DNA of 64,000 nt from Ralstonia soli (GTDB lineage: Bacteria > Pseudomonadota > Gammaproteobacteria > Burkholderiales > Burkholderiaceae): positions 186,001 to 250,000 of the forward strand of contig NZ_JAMXHT010000004.1 in assembly GCF_023955655.1 (NCBI RefSeq), written 5' to 3'. Every line of letters starts with the position of its first letter. The first letter of the stretch is position 1. Position numbers and translations under genes: made by a program. Below are positions 51,440-60,685 of the stretch, in pieces. The notes under the pieces are model-generated. The model was not told the origin of the DNA and searched no databases. It saw only the letters and a program-made list of their open reading frames with translations.

Positions 51440-51787
51440 ATGGGCGAAGCCAAACGACGCGGCTCACAGGCCGACCGCATTTCTCAGGCGCACGCCCGGC
51501 TGGACGCGCTGCGGCCCGAAAAGCTGGTCTGCGGCGCCTGCCAGACCGCCTTTACCGAGTTTGAAGGGATGGAGCCGCGCGACATGCCCGGCATCCACGC
51601 CATCTTTGGCGGAGAATGCCCGAACTGCGGCGAGAGCGTGATCTCGTTCAACGGCGAGCCGGAAGCCGTGGCCGCTGCCATGCTGGCCTATCAGGACGCC
51701 ATGGAAAACGCCAAGCTCGGTGCGCAGACGCAGGAAGGCAAGCACGTGCCCTACGTCGACGAAGAAGACAAGCCCACGCAACACTGA
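51440..51787 (+). CDS. Small CxxC-CxxC zinc-binding protein
   Basis: The ATG at 51440 has AGGAG 7 bp upstream and gives 115 residues starting MGEAKRRG, a basic leader seen on many small proteobacterial proteins. Cysteines 31, 34, 60 and 63 (VCGACQTAF, ECPNCGESV) should bind one zinc. The acidic C-terminus is probably disordered. An earlier TTG/ATG at 51416/51422 is less well placed. Function unknown. The DUF1653 gene begins 7 bp after its stop, so they are co-transcribed. Confidence 0.75.
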   Translation: MGEAKRRGSQADRISQAHARLDALRPEKLVCGACQTAFTEFEGMEPRDMPGIHAIFGGECPNCGESVISFNGEPEAVAAAMLAYQDAMENAKLGAQTQEGKHVPYVDEEDKPTQH

Positions 51788-51794
51788 GGCCGCC

Positions 51795-52004
51795 ATGCAG
51801 AGCACCCCGGCGCGCCGCTATCGCCACTACAAGGGCGGCGAATACGAATGGCTGTGCGAAGCCACGTACGAGCCCGATCCCACCATCAAGATGACGGTCT
51901 ACCGCGCAGCCAACGGCACGATCTGGACGCGTCCGTCGACCATGTTCCATGAGATGGTCGAGGTCGACGGCCGGCAGGTGCCGCGCTTCGCGCGCATCGA
52001 CTGA
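51795..52004 (+). CDS. DUF1653 domain protein
   Basis: A 69-residue protein that is nearly all DUF1653: YRHYKGGEYEWLCEATYE at the front, VYRAANGTIWTRPSTMF in the middle and EVDGRQVPRF at the end. The family is a small beta-rich domain of unknown function. The ATG lies 7 bp after the stop of the zinc-binding protein gene. A Rho-independent terminator follows 28 bp after its stop. Confidence 0.85.
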   Translation: MQSTPARRYRHYKGGEYEWLCEATYEPDPTIKMTVYRAANGTIWTRPSTMFHEMVEVDGRQVPRFARID

Positions 52005-52032
52005 ATGCCGGTCACGGCGCTCTCGGTACAAG

Positions 52033-52053
52033 CGGGCCTGCGGGCCCGTTTTT
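52033..52053 (+). terminator. Terminator after the DUF1653 gene
   Basis: CGGGCC and GGCCCG form a stem with the loop TGCG, followed by TTTTT. It reaches the stop codon of the convergent membrane-protein gene. Confidence 0.8.
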
Positions 52054-52579
52054 ACGTACTTGCGTGGCCGGACCGGTTGCGCTTGAACCAGGCATGCTCG
52101 CCCGGCGCCCAGTCGCGCCGCTCGAAGGTGATGTGCACCCGGCGTGAGACCTGCAGATAGACGCCGCAGGTCAGCAACAGCGAGACAGCCACGGCCGCCC
52201 CATCGATTAAGGTTGCGCGCGCGTCGGGCATGCCGCCCGCCATCAGCATGAGCCCGATCAGCGGCGGCAGCAGCGTCATGTGGGCGAGCGTGGCAAGCCG
52301 GAAGGCGCTGTCGTGCGTGGTGGCCAGCACCAGCACCGTCACGCTTGAGATCAGATACAGCATCGTTGTCAGGTTGACGGCCCCGCTGCCCGGCGTGTTG
52401 GCGTTGAAGAGATCGGCGCCGGCCATCTGCAGCGCATCAACGGACAGGCCCTGCCAGAACACCCACGTTGGCCCGGCAATGACCATCGCCAGCACCCACG
52501 GCAGCCATCCGGCAATGCCGTACAACGGATGATGTTCCGCTGCGGTTGGGTCGAGCTCGACCCAGTGATGCGTCAGCAT
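52052..52579 (-). CDS. Hypothetical inner-membrane protein
   Basis: A 175-residue protein with about four hydrophobic segments (GWLPWVLAMVIAGPTWVFW, LTTMLYLISSVTVLVLATT, MTLLPPLIGLMLMAGGM, AAVAVSLLLTCGVYLQV). A basic C-terminal tail (RRVHITFERRDWAPGEHAWFKRNR) probably lies in the cytoplasm. The ATG at 52579 has a GGGGGTG stretch upstream; a longer frame to 52636 is less likely. I do not recognise a family. It converges with the DUF1653 gene. Confidence 0.72.
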   Translation of the reverse strand: MLTHHWVELDPTAAEHHPLYGIAGWLPWVLAMVIAGPTWVFWQGLSVDALQMAGADLFNANTPGSGAVNLTTMLYLISSVTVLVLATTHDSAFRLATLAHMTLLPPLIGLMLMAGGMPDARATLIDGAAVAVSLLLTCGVYLQVSRRVHITFERRDWAPGEHAWFKRNRSGHAST

Positions 52580-52731
52580 GATGCACCCCCAACAATGCGC
52601 CCGTTCTGATGACGGATTGCCCCGGCAGGCACCCACGGCGCCTGTCTCCCCTGCTCTCTAGCTTAGGTCGCGGGGCAAGGCCTGCAATGTCGGAGGAACC
52701 CTGAACGCACAAGCGAATTGCGCCGTATCCA

Positions 52732-53250
52732 CTACCGCCGGAAGAGTCGCGGGCGGTCCGGATCGTAGAGCGGGTCGGGCGTGATCTGCGTGAGTTGCAG
52801 CACGCCGGCGGGGTCGAAGTAGAAATGCATCAGCGACGGCCAGACATCGTCCGCCTTGAAGCGGTAAGACCACACCAGCCGGTCCATGCGTGGGAAATAC
52901 GCCGTCTCGACCGGTTGGCCGAAATGCCGCAGCACGTCATCCTTGGTCCACACGCCGACCTTGGCCTGCGCAAATTCGAGGCTGCTCAAGACCTGCTTGA
53001 AGGCGATGAGCTTGCCGCTGGCATCAAAGTCGGCCGCGTAGGTGAACTGGCCATACGGCTTGGTCGGATACAGCCAGCGTGTGCCACCGTCGAGCGGATA
53101 GGACTCGCGCGGCGGGCCGAACTGCGCCTGCACGGCGGGCTCGTCTGCGCCCACCAGCCGCTGTCCCCGCGTGACCGGAGATTCCAACGCCGCACATCCG
53201 GCCATTGCCGCGACCACCGCCGCGATTGCCAGCCAACGCATCATGCGCAT
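52732..53250 (-). CDS. Putative outer-membrane lipoprotein (SmpA/OmlA-like)
   Basis: A 172-residue lipoprotein: signal with lipobox MAGC (Cys19), then a domain with repeated FGPPRESYPLDGGTRWLYP and HFGQPVETAYFPRMDRLVWSYRF stretches. This repeated G-x-P-x...W-x-Y pattern resembles the BLIP/SmpA (BamE) fold. It may act at the outer membrane, perhaps in envelope assembly. The start at 53250 was chosen as the ATG nearest the signal; an ATG at 53274 is possible. It lies downstream of bioD on the same strand, 57 bp away, where bioB might have been expected. Confidence 0.75.
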   Translation of the reverse strand: MRMMRWLAIAAVVAAMAGCAALESPVTRGQRLVGADEPAVQAQFGPPRESYPLDGGTRWLYPTKPYGQFTYAADFDASGKLIAFKQVLSSLEFAQAKVGVWTKDDVLRHFGQPVETAYFPRMDRLVWSYRFKADDVWPSLMHFYFDPAGVLQLTQITPDPLYDPDRPRLFRR

Positions 53251-53307
53251 GACAGCCCGCTCCATCCAATCCAATTCAGGACAGACAGTTTACCGCTGCG
53301 CTGCGGC

Positions 53308-53997
53308 TCAACGCGCAAGCAATGGGGCGATGTCGAGGTGTGCTGCGGCAACGCGTGCGTCCGCGCGCGGCAATCGCGGGATGGTGCCCAAGTGCGGCGC
53401 ATTGATCCAGCGGCGCAGGGTGGCAACGTTGTCGTCCAGCCCGGCCATCGATGCATCGACCACATTGCCGACCCAGCCGGCAAGGTGCAGCCCACGCGTG
53501 GCGATGGCCTCGGCGGTCAGCGCCGCGTGGTTCAGACAGCCCAGGCGCAGGCCCACCACGAGCACCACCGGCAGGCCCAGGGCTACGGTCATCTCCGCCG
53601 TATCAAAGTCGTCCGACAACGGCACGCGGAAGCCGCCCACGCCCTCCACCACTACGGCATCAGCCAACGATCTCGCTTGTGCGAACGCGTCGAGAATGGG
53701 CGGCAGCGTAATCGTCACGCCCTCGCCTGCGGCGGCGAGATGGGGAGACATCGGTGCATCCAGCAGCCACGGGCAAACGGTTTCGAGCGGCAGGTCGACC
53801 GAGGATGCAGCGCGCAGCTGTTCGATGTCTTCGTTGGTACGTTCGGGCGCGCCGGGCAGCGTGCCGGCCGCGATCGGTTTGAGGCCGGCAGCACGGTAGC
53901 CGGCATCCGCGAGCTTGGTCAGCAGCGTGGCGCTGACCAGCGTCTTGCCGATCTCCGTGTCGGTGCCGGTGACGAAGCAATCGAAACGCGCCGGCAT
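53308..53997 (-). CDS. bioD: Dethiobiotin synthetase
   Basis: A 229-residue ATP-dependent enzyme that closes the ureido ring of dethiobiotin from diaminopelargonate and CO2. The P-loop [10 protein letters not shown] is at residues 10-19, followed by GLKPIAAG and the [10 protein letters not shown] block. It begins 1 bp after the bioF stop, so the genes are coupled in the order bioA-bioF-bioD. No anomaly was seen. Confidence 0.95.
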   Translation of the reverse strand: MPARFDCFVTGTDTEIGKTLVSATLLTKLADAGYRAAGLKPIAAGTLPGAPERTNEDIEQLRAASSVDLPLETVCPWLLDAPMSPHLAAAGEGVTITLPPILDAFAQARSLADAVVVEGVGGFRVPLSDDFDTAEMTVALGLPVVLVVGLRLGCLNHAALTAEAIATRGLHLAGWVGNVVDASMAGLDDNVATLRRWINAPHLGTIPRLPRADARVAAAHLDIAPLLAR

Positions 53998-53998
53998 G

Positions 53999-55246
53999 TC
54001 AGGCTGCCTTGGCGGGCTGGAGCGATTGTCCGGCCGCTTCCAGCGCCTGGGCCAGGCGTTCGATGTCGTCGTCGGTATGGGCTGCCGACAGCGTGATGCG
54101 TAGGCGCGCCGTGCCCACGGGTACCGTCGGCGGGCGGATGGCCGCGATGCGGATGCCTTCGCGCTCCAGCGCGGCGGCCAGGGCCAATGCGGGTGCGTTC
54201 TCGCCGATCACGATCGGCTGGATGGCTGTGGGCGACGGCATCCACTGCCAGCCAAAGCGCGCCGACAGGCGCTGCGCGTGCGCACTCCACACAGCGATAT
54301 GGCGGTCGAGGCGCGCACGGCGCTCGGCGCCCTCCTCGCTCGCAATCAGGTCCAGGGCGGCCAGCACCGCGCAGGCGATACCCGGCGGCGTGGCGGTCGT
54401 GAAGATGTACGTGCGGGCTCGCTGGACCAGCCAGTCGATCACCAGGCGATGCGCCACGATGGCCGCCCCAGACCCGCCGGCCGCTTTGCCGAACGTGCCG
54501 ACGTAAACGATGCGTTCCGATTGCAGGCCGAAGTGCGACAGCACGCCGGCGCCCTTCTCGCCGAGCACGCCCAGCCCATGCGCGTCATCCACGATCAGCC
54601 AGGCGTCGTAGCGCTCGGCCAGCGCGAGCAGCTTGGGCAGCGGTGCAATGTCGCCGTCCATGCTGAACACGCCATCGGTGACGATCAGCTTGTTGCGGCT
54701 CGTGCTGGCGGCCAAGAGCGCCTCCAGCGCAGCCATGTCGACATGCGGATAGACCTTCACCGGCGCCCGCGACAACCGCGCGCCATCGATGAGCGAGGCG
54801 TGGTTCAGCGCGTCCGAAAAGATCGTGCATTCCTCCGTCGGGCGAATGCCGCCCGCCTGCGCCATGGCGCTCACCACGGCCAGGTTGGCCATGTAGCCGG
54901 TGCAGAAGAACAGCGCATCCGCATCGGGAATGTGCGCCGCCTGCATGGCCGCCATACGGGCTTCCAAGTGCGCATGCGCAATCGAATGGCCGCTCACCAA
55001 GTGCGAACCGCCGCTGCCGAAACCGTATTGACGTACGCCCTCCACTGCGGCTTCGGCCAGCGCGGGATGCGCCGCAAGGCCAAGGTAGTCGTTGCCGCAG
55101 AAGCCGAGAATGTCGCGTGGCTCGCCACCTTGTATGCTGATGCGCTGGCTGCGGTCGGTGGGGCTGTAGGCGGTACGGCGCACGCGGCGCAGGTGTGCGG
55201 CATCAATGGCGTCCAGGCCCGCCTGGAGGTCGTCAAGCAATTGCAT
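53999..55246 (-). CDS. bioF: 8-amino-7-oxononanoate synthase
   Basis: A 415-residue PLP enzyme that condenses pimeloyl-ACP (or -CoA) with alanine. The PLP lysine is Lys254 in [25 protein letters not shown] and [15 protein letters not shown] are typical BioF blocks. The ATG at 55246 lies 14 nt inside the 3' end of bioA, so the two are translationally coupled; a frame extending to 55336 was rejected. A longer-than-usual N-terminus (about 10 residues) is seen. Second gene of the biotin operon. Confidence 0.95.
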   Translation of the reverse strand: MQLLDDLQAGLDAIDAAHLRRVRRTAYSPTDRSQRISIQGGEPRDILGFCGNDYLGLAAHPALAEAAVEGVRQYGFGSGGSHLVSGHSIAHAHLEARMAAMQAAHIPDADALFFCTGYMANLAVVSAMAQAGGIRPTEECTIFSDALNHASLIDGARLSRAPVKVYPHVDMAALEALLAASTSRNKLIVTDGVFSMDGDIAPLPKLLALAERYDAWLIVDDAHGLGVLGEKGAGVLSHFGLQSERIVYVGTFGKAAGGSGAAIVAHRLVIDWLVQRARTYIFTTATPPGIACAVLAALDLIASEEGAERRARLDRHIAVWSAHAQRLSARFGWQWMPSPTAIQPIVIGENAPALALAAALEREGIRIAAIRPPTVPVGTARLRITLSAAHTDDDIERLAQALEAAGQSLQPAKAA

Positions 55247-56648
55247 AGGTGTGTCCTTCGGTGTCGCCAGTGGCTTGGGCGAGAGTGTCTTCCAGCGTCT
55301 GCAGCGTGCGTTCGACCAGGGTGTCGGTCTCCTCATCGCTCAGCACATAGGGCGGCAGCAGATAGACGGTGTTGCCGATCGGGCGCAGCAGCAGCCCGTG
55401 CGTGCGCGCCGTCAACGCAAATCGTTCGGCAAAGCGTGCGCCGGCCACTTCGGGGTGCACGTCGAAGGCGGTGATCATCCCGGTCTGCCGGACGTGAGCG
55501 AAGCGTGCATCGTGCGACAGCAGCGCCAGCCCCTGCGCGATGCGCGCGGCGGTCACGCGGTTGCGAGCGAACACGTCTTCCTCGGCAAACAGATCCAGCG
55601 TCGCCAGTGCTGCGCGGCACGCCAGCGGGTTGCCGGTATACGAATGCGAATGCAGGAAGCTGCGTACCGGCGCATCGTCGTTGAACGCGTTGTAGATGGC
55701 ATCGCGCGACAGCACGATCGACAGCGGCAGATACCCCCCGCTGATGCCCTTGGACAGGCACAGCAGATCCGGCCACACGCCAGCCTGCTCGCATGCGAAG
55801 AAGGTGCCCGTGCGCCCGCAGCCGACGGCAATCTCGTCCGCAATCCAATGCACGCCAAATTCATCGCACAGTGCACGTACGCCGCGCAGGTAGCTCACGT
55901 CGTGCATGGCCATGCCGGCTGCGCATTGCACCAGCGGTTCGATGATGACCGCGGCGACGGCGCCCGCGTTGGCAGCGAGGCAATCGCGCAGCGCGGCCAA
56001 CGCGCGTTCGGCCACATCGGCGGCGGTTTCGCCCGGGTTGGCCAGGCGCGCATCGGGCGACGGCACGCGGTGCGACTGCAGGATCAGCGGGTCATACGCA
56101 TCGCGGAAGATCGCCACGTCGGTCACGCCCAGCGCACCGAGCGTTTCACCGTGGTAGCCGTGTTCCAGGCAGACGAAGCGGCTGCGTGTGCCCTGCCCTG
56201 CATTGCGATGCGCGTGAAAGCTCATCTTGAGCGCGATTTCCACGGCCGAGGCGCCATCCGAGCCGAAGAAGCTGTGGCCGAGCACGCCACCCGTCAGGTC
56301 GATCAAGCGTTCGGCCAGCTCCACCGCCGGGCGATGCGTAGCACCAGCCAGCATCACATGTTCGAGCGAATCGAGCTGCGTCTTGAGCGCGGCGTTGATA
56401 TGCGGATTGGCGTGGCCGAACAGGTTCACCCACCACGAACTGGTGCCGTCCAGGTAGCGCTTGCCATCAAAGTCGATCAGCCACGGGCCTTGGCCGCGTG
56501 CGATCGGCAGCGGCGGCATGGCATCGAGCCGTGCGTTTTGCGTGCACGGATGCCAGACGGCCGCGCGGCTGCGCGCCTGCCAGGCCGTGTTGGCCGAGCG
56601 GGCACCTTGCGCGCCGGCAGCCGGCACAGGAATGGGGGGATACGCCAT
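55233..56648 (-). CDS. bioA: Adenosylmethionine-8-amino-7-oxononanoate aminotransferase
   Basis: A 471-residue class III aminotransferase. PLP lysine Lys300 lies in [26 protein letters not shown] and [20 protein letters not shown] are conserved. BioA transfers the amino group of S-adenosylmethionine to 8-amino-7-oxononanoate to give diaminopelargonate. The N-terminus has about 25 extra residues ([15 protein letters not shown]) compared with E. coli BioA (429 residues). GGAG is not evident; GAGGTTCG lies before the ATG. First gene of bioA-bioF-bioD. Confidence 0.95.
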   Translation of the reverse strand: MAYPPIPVPAAGAQGARSANTAWQARSRAAVWHPCTQNARLDAMPPLPIARGQGPWLIDFDGKRYLDGTSSWWVNLFGHANPHINAALKTQLDSLEHVMLAGATHRPAVELAERLIDLTGGVLGHSFFGSDGASAVEIALKMSFHAHRNAGQGTRSRFVCLEHGYHGETLGALGVTDVAIFRDAYDPLILQSHRVPSPDARLANPGETAADVAERALAALRDCLAANAGAVAAVIIEPLVQCAAGMAMHDVSYLRGVRALCDEFGVHWIADEIAVGCGRTGTFFACEQAGVWPDLLCLSKGISGGYLPLSIVLSRDAIYNAFNDDAPVRSFLHSHSYTGNPLACRAALATLDLFAEEDVFARNRVTAARIAQGLALLSHDARFAHVRQTGMITAFDVHPEVAGARFAERFALTARTHGLLLRPIGNTVYLLPPYVLSDEETDTLVERTLQTLEDTLAQATGDTEGHTYAIA

Positions 56649-56714
56649 ACGAACCTCCAGTCAACACCGCCGGCCCGCAGCATGCTGCAAAGCGGAGCCG
56701 GCACATGGCGGCGT

Positions 56715-56744
56715 ATGGTAGGTGGCTTGCCGATCAAACGACAA
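56715..56744 (-). promoter_or_regulatory. Candidate bioA promoter
   Basis: On the minus strand TTGTCG, an 18-bp spacer and TACCAT. Both hexamers are moderate matches; the position 67 bp before the bioA ATG is suitable. Confidence 0.35.
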
Positions 56745-56968
56745 GCAAACAGATCACCGATTTTTGTCGGCGTGATCACCGTTGAAGCGCGATGATGGGC
56801 GCTTTATCCGGAGATATGCCGTGTCCTGCTTCGATCTCGCGGCGAAAAAAATTTTGCGAGGTGCGATTTTTGTGGCTCATGAGGCGCCTTTTCTCGCCCG
56901 CCCCCCGAGCCGGCGCCATATCAATCGCCTGTGATATTCAGAATGTACTGAAAGTAAGGCTTGCGTCA

Positions 56969-56997
56969 TTGCTCTGCCCTAGGGATAACCCTATACT
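56969..56997 (+). promoter_or_regulatory. Promoter of the 55-residue gene with a dyad in the spacer
   Basis: TTGCTC, a 17-bp spacer and TATACT. The spacer holds TAGGG-ATAA-CCCTA (56980-56993), a dyad that overlaps the first bases of the -10 box and could bind a repressor or an activator. Confidence 0.6.
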
Positions 56998-57034
56998 CGG
57001 GAAAACCCTAGATAACGCACTGAGAGAAAACACC

Positions 57035-57202
57035 ATGATCCAGCAAGCCTATTTCACCCCGAAGTTCGCCGGCCAAGCCCAAGTCCAAGCCGCCCGTCGC
57101 CCGTCGCTGCTGCGCGCAGTGTTCAACTATTTCCGCAAGGGTTGGGATAACAACCTGGTGTACGCAGAAGTGGTTGGCAAGTCGGGTTCGTACTTGGGCT
57201 AA
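57035..57202 (+). CDS. Small unrecognised protein (55 residues)
   Basis: A 55-residue protein starting MIQQAYFTPKF with a basic centre (RRPSLLRAVFNYFRKGW) and an end DNNLVYAEVVGKSGSYLG. A consensus-like promoter sits 37 bp upstream and a perfect terminator follows, so it is a complete single-gene unit rather than chance coding. The ATG is preceded by GAGAG. The central segment could be an amphipathic helix. No known family was recognised. Confidence 0.75.
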   Translation: MIQQAYFTPKFAGQAQVQAARRPSLLRAVFNYFRKGWDNNLVYAEVVGKSGSYLG

Positions 57203-57231
57203 GACAGCCACGCCATTACGGCACACATGAC

Positions 57232-57256
57232 AAAACGGCGCATTGGCGCCGTTTTT
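57232..57256. terminator. Bidirectional terminator between the small gene and benE
   Basis: AAAACGGCGC and GCGCCGTTTT form a perfect 10-bp stem with the loop ATTG and T-runs on either strand, serving the small gene and the convergent benE. Confidence 0.9.
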
Positions 57257-57269
57257 GTTTTGCAGCGTG

Positions 57270-58466
57270 CTATCGCTGCGCCGGCCTCAAGACAAGCGCC
57301 GCCGCCGAGCCGATCACAATCCCCCAGAACGCCGAGCCCAACCCGAACAGCGTCAACCCCGACGCCGTCGCCAGGAAGGTGATGATCGACGCCTCCCGGT
57401 GCTCACCATCTTCGATCGCCCCCATCACGTTCGATGCGATGGCGCCAATCAGCGCCAGCCCGGCCAGGATGGCCACGAACGGTTTGGGCAGCGCCGCAAA
57501 TAGCATCACGATGGCACCCGCAAACGTCCCGCCGACCAGGTAGAACACGCCGTTGGCGATGCCGGCCACGTAGCGCCTGGCTGGGTCGTCATGTGCGTCC
57601 TTGCCGGTGCACAACGCGGCGGTAATCGCGGCAATCACGATGGTGATGCCGCCGAAAAACGCCACGCCGATCGACGCCACGCTGGTGGCCGTCATGATCG
57701 GCTTGGCCGGGGTGTCGTACCCGGAGCCGCGCAGCACCGCCATGCCGGGCAGAAACTGCCCCGTGAGGCTGACGATGACGAGCGGGATGGCCAGGCTCAG
57801 CGTCGAACTCAAGGTCCAGTGTGGGGCGATGAAGACTGGATGGGCGAATTCCAGCGTGACACCGTTGAAATGCGTCACGCCCATGGCCATTGCCAGCGCC
57901 ATCCCGGCCAGCAACACCACGACGATGCAGTAGCGCGGCCACCAGCGCCGGCCCACCACGTAGATGGCGATCATGGAAAACGCCAGCACCGGCATGGCAG
58001 AAGCCGCAGCAAACGCGTGGGTACCGAACTGGAACAGGATGCCCGCCATCATGCCCGCGGCAATGCCCTTGGGAATCAGCCGCATGAGCCGGTCGAATGC
58101 GCCCGACACGCCGATCAGCAGGAGGATCACGGCCGCCGTGATGTACGCCCCCACCGCCTCGTTGAGCGACAGCCCCGGGAACAGCGAGACCAGCAACGCC
58201 GTTCCCGGCGCCGACCATGCCGTCACCACCGGGGCCTTCCACCGCCAACTCGCGTAAATGCCGGACACCCCCGCGCCGATGGAGATCGCCCAGACCCACG
58301 ACGCCACCATCGCGTCCGGCACATGCGCGGCCTGTGCCGCCTGGAAGAAGATGACCAGCGGCCCCGCATACGAAATCAGTACGGCCAGGAACCCGGCCGC
58401 GACGGCGGAGAGGGACCCATCGGAAAGCGCCCCGCGCGAGGCCGTTTGCGTGCTCGATGGATGCAT
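57270..58466 (-). CDS. benE: Benzoate/H+ symporter BenE
   Basis: A 398-residue membrane protein of the BenE family with about 12 helices (SAVAAGFLAVLISYAGPLVIFFQAAQ, WVWAISIGAGVSGIYASWRWKAPVVTAWSAPGTALL, GSGYDTPAKPIMTATSV). BenE imports benzoate with protons. The start at 58466 was chosen as the first ATG with the usual short leader; a frame to 58541 overlaps benK. It is the last gene of the ben operon and ends at a shared terminator. Confidence 0.93.
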   Translation of the reverse strand: MHPSSTQTASRGALSDGSLSAVAAGFLAVLISYAGPLVIFFQAAQAAHVPDAMVASWVWAISIGAGVSGIYASWRWKAPVVTAWSAPGTALLVSLFPGLSLNEAVGAYITAAVILLLIGVSGAFDRLMRLIPKGIAAGMMAGILFQFGTHAFAAASAMPVLAFSMIAIYVVGRRWWPRYCIVVVLLAGMALAMAMGVTHFNGVTLEFAHPVFIAPHWTLSSTLSLAIPLVIVSLTGQFLPGMAVLRGSGYDTPAKPIMTATSVASIGVAFFGGITIVIAAITAALCTGKDAHDDPARRYVAGIANGVFYLVGGTFAGAIVMLFAALPKPFVAILAGLALIGAIASNVMGAIEDGEHREASIITFLATASGLTLFGLGSAFWGIVIGSAAALVLRPAQR

Positions 58467-58479
58467 CGCGCGTGGCCGA

Positions 58480-59799
58480 TCAGCGTGCGATGACCGAGGC
58501 CGACCGCTTATGGTTGATGAGCGCAACTGCAATCGTCGCAATCACCGCCGGCACGGCCATGGCGAAGAAGTTGTGATGCAGTGGCAGCGCCATCCCCACC
58601 AGCATGCCGATGACGATGGGCGCAAGAATCGCGCCGCTGCGCCCGACGCCCGAAGCCCAGCCGATGCCCGTGGAGCGGATGCTCATCGGGTAGAACTGCC
58701 CGGCATAGGCATACGTCACGATCTGCGTGCCGATGGTGCAGCCGCCGGCCACGGCCACCAGCAGGTACAGCGCCTCGGTCGACGTCTTGATGCCGAGCAA
58801 CGCGATCGACACCGCCGCCAGCGCATACATGGCCATCAGCACGTACTTGATGTTGAAGCGATCTGCCAGCCAGCCGCCGCCGATGGCGCCGAGCATGGCC
58901 CCGAAGTTCAGCACCAGCACAAAGGTGAGCGCCGAGCCCAGGCTGTAGCCCGCCGACGCCATCAGCTTGGTCAGCCACGAGCTGAGCGCGTAGACCATGA
59001 ACAGGCACATGAAGAAGGCAACCCAGAACATGGCCGTGCTGAAACCGCGCCCATCCTGGAATAGCTTGCCCAGCGGGGCTTCGTTGCCGCGATCGGCTTC
59101 GGGCAGGACGAAGGTGTCGCCGGGCTGAGGCGCATCGTTCGGGTTGAGCCGGCGCACGATGTCGCCCACCGCATCGAGCTTGCCGGCACGCAGCAGGAAC
59201 GGCATCGATTCCGGCAGCCACCGCAGGATCGCCGGTACCAGCAGCACGGGCAGCCCAGCCGCAATGAACACCGATTGCCACCCGTAGTGTTCCAGCAGCC
59301 CCTTGCCGAGCAGCGCGGCCAGCATGCCGCCCACCGAATAGCCGCTGAACATCAGCGTGACGAGCGTGCTGCGCGCCCGGCGCGGTGAGTACTCCGTCAT
59401 CTGCGCCACCACGTTCGGCATCACGCCGCCGATACCGAGGCCCGCCAGGAAGCGCGTCACGCTGAAGGTGACCGGGTCCGTGGAAAAACCGGCGGCCGTC
59501 GTAAACACGCTGAACAGCACGATGCACACGGCAATCGCCCAGCGGCGGCCGATGCGATCGGCAATCGTGCCGAGAAAGATCGCCCCGAACATCATGCCGA
59601 ACAGCGCCGCGCTGACCATGAAGCCGGCACTGGTGGGCGTGACGCCCATGTCTTTCATGATGGACGGCAGCGCAATGCCCGCGATGGCCAGGTCGTAGCC
59701 GTCAAAGATGATGATGAGCGCGCACCAGAACAGCGTGATGGCGTGGAAGCGGCCGAACCGGGCGTGGTCAGCCACTGCGTGCAGGTCGATCTGACGCAT
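58480..59799 (-). CDS. benK: Aromatic acid:H+ symporter (MFS, BenK/PcaK-like)
   Basis: A 439-residue MFS transporter with the AAHS-family signature in helix 1 (WCALIIIFDGYDLAIAGIALP) and loop GTIADRIGRRWAIA. It has 12 helices with a central loop (LNPNDAPQPGDTFVLPEADR). BenK imports benzoate; its presence next to BenE gives two uptake routes, as in Acinetobacter and others. GGAG precedes the ATG at 59799. It follows benD by 103 bp on the minus strand. Benzoate as substrate is inferred from the operon. Confidence 0.88.
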   Translation of the reverse strand: MRQIDLHAVADHARFGRFHAITLFWCALIIIFDGYDLAIAGIALPSIMKDMGVTPTSAGFMVSAALFGMMFGAIFLGTIADRIGRRWAIAVCIVLFSVFTTAAGFSTDPVTFSVTRFLAGLGIGGVMPNVVAQMTEYSPRRARSTLVTLMFSGYSVGGMLAALLGKGLLEHYGWQSVFIAAGLPVLLVPAILRWLPESMPFLLRAGKLDAVGDIVRRLNPNDAPQPGDTFVLPEADRGNEAPLGKLFQDGRGFSTAMFWVAFFMCLFMVYALSSWLTKLMASAGYSLGSALTFVLVLNFGAMLGAIGGGWLADRFNIKYVLMAMYALAAVSIALLGIKTSTEALYLLVAVAGGCTIGTQIVTYAYAGQFYPMSIRSTGIGWASGVGRSGAILAPIVIGMLVGMALPLHHNFFAMAVPAVIATIAVALINHKRSASVIAR

Positions 59800-59902
59800 G
59801 GGTGGTCTCCTTTGGTGTGGTGTTGAAGGCGTGGTCGCCTTTCTTGTGCTGGGTGTGGTGTCTTCGACTGATGGCGCGCTCTGCGGGGCGCGCTTCAAAC
59901 CT

Positions 59903-60685
59903 TCAACCCAGGTCTCCGCCGCCGACGGGCAGCACCGTCCCGGTGATGTACGAAGCCTCGTCCGATGCGAGGAACAGGATCGCCCTCACCTGCTCGTCGA
60001 TCGTGCCGTAGCGGTGCATCAGGCTGCTGGCGAGGGTCTGGTCGACGATGCCCTGGTACCAGACGGTTTCCTGCTCCGACATGGGCGCCGCGTTGCGCGG
60101 GATCTTGCGCGGCGGCGCCTCCGTACCACCTGTGGCGACGGCGTTGACGCGGATGTTGTCGTCCGCATGTTCCAACGCCAGGCTCGCGGTGAGCGCATTG
60201 ACACCGCCCTTGGCCGCCGAATACGGAATCCGGTAGATGCCGCGCGTGGCAATCGACGACACGTTCACGATCACGCCCTGTTGGCGCTCCACCATGTGCG
60301 GCAGCACGGCGCGGCAGCACCACAGCGTCGGAAACAGTGATCGGCGGATCTCCGCCTCGATCTGCGCCGCTTCATAGTGCTGATACGGCTTGGCCCAGAT
60401 CGTGCCGCCGACGTTGTTGATGAGCACGTCGATGCGGCCGAACGCGCCAAGCGCAGCCTCCACGGCGTGCTGCGCACCGGCATAGGTTTCCAGATCAGCC
60501 GTGGTGGCGTGGGCATGGCCACCCGCTGCCGCAATCTCGGCCTGCACTTCGTGGACGAGTTCGGCGCGGTCCACCAGCAGCACCTGCGCCCCCTCTTCTG
60601 CCGCAGCCATGGCCACGCCACGGCCGATGCCCTGCGCTGCGCCCGTCACGACGACGGCTTTGCCTGAGAATCGTTGCATGGTCAT
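59903..60685 (-). CDS. benD: 1,6-dihydroxycyclohexa-2,4-diene-1-carboxylate dehydrogenase BenD
   Basis: A 260-residue SDR: TGAAQGIGRGVAMA at the cofactor loop, NNVGGTIWAKPYQHYEAAQI characteristic of BenD, and YSAAKGGVNALT with the active-site Tyr and Lys. It oxidises the benzoate cis-diol with NAD+ and loss of CO2 to catechol. The start (60685) overlaps the benC stop as ATGA. The gene is in the expected position after benC. No anomaly was seen. Confidence 0.94.
   Translation of the reverse strand: MTMQRFSGKAVVVTGAAQGIGRGVAMAAAEEGAQVLLVDRAELVHEVQAEIAAAGGHAHATTADLETYAGAQHAVEAALGAFGRIDVLINNVGGTIWAKPYQHYEAAQIEAEIRRSLFPTLWCCRAVLPHMVERQQGVIVNVSSIATRGIYRIPYSAAKGGVNALTASLALEHADDNIRVNAVATGGTEAPPRKIPRNAAPMSEQETVWYQGIVDQTLASSLMHRYGTIDEQVRAILFLASDEASYITGTVLPVGGGDLG

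Larger units (their letters stand above)
56649..57034. other. Divergent gap between bioA and the small orphan gene
   Basis: This 386-bp region has no further gene. It contains a candidate bioA promoter (minus strand) and the strong promoter with a dyad for the 55-residue gene (plus strand). No recognised BirA or BioR operator was identified. Confidence 0.6.
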
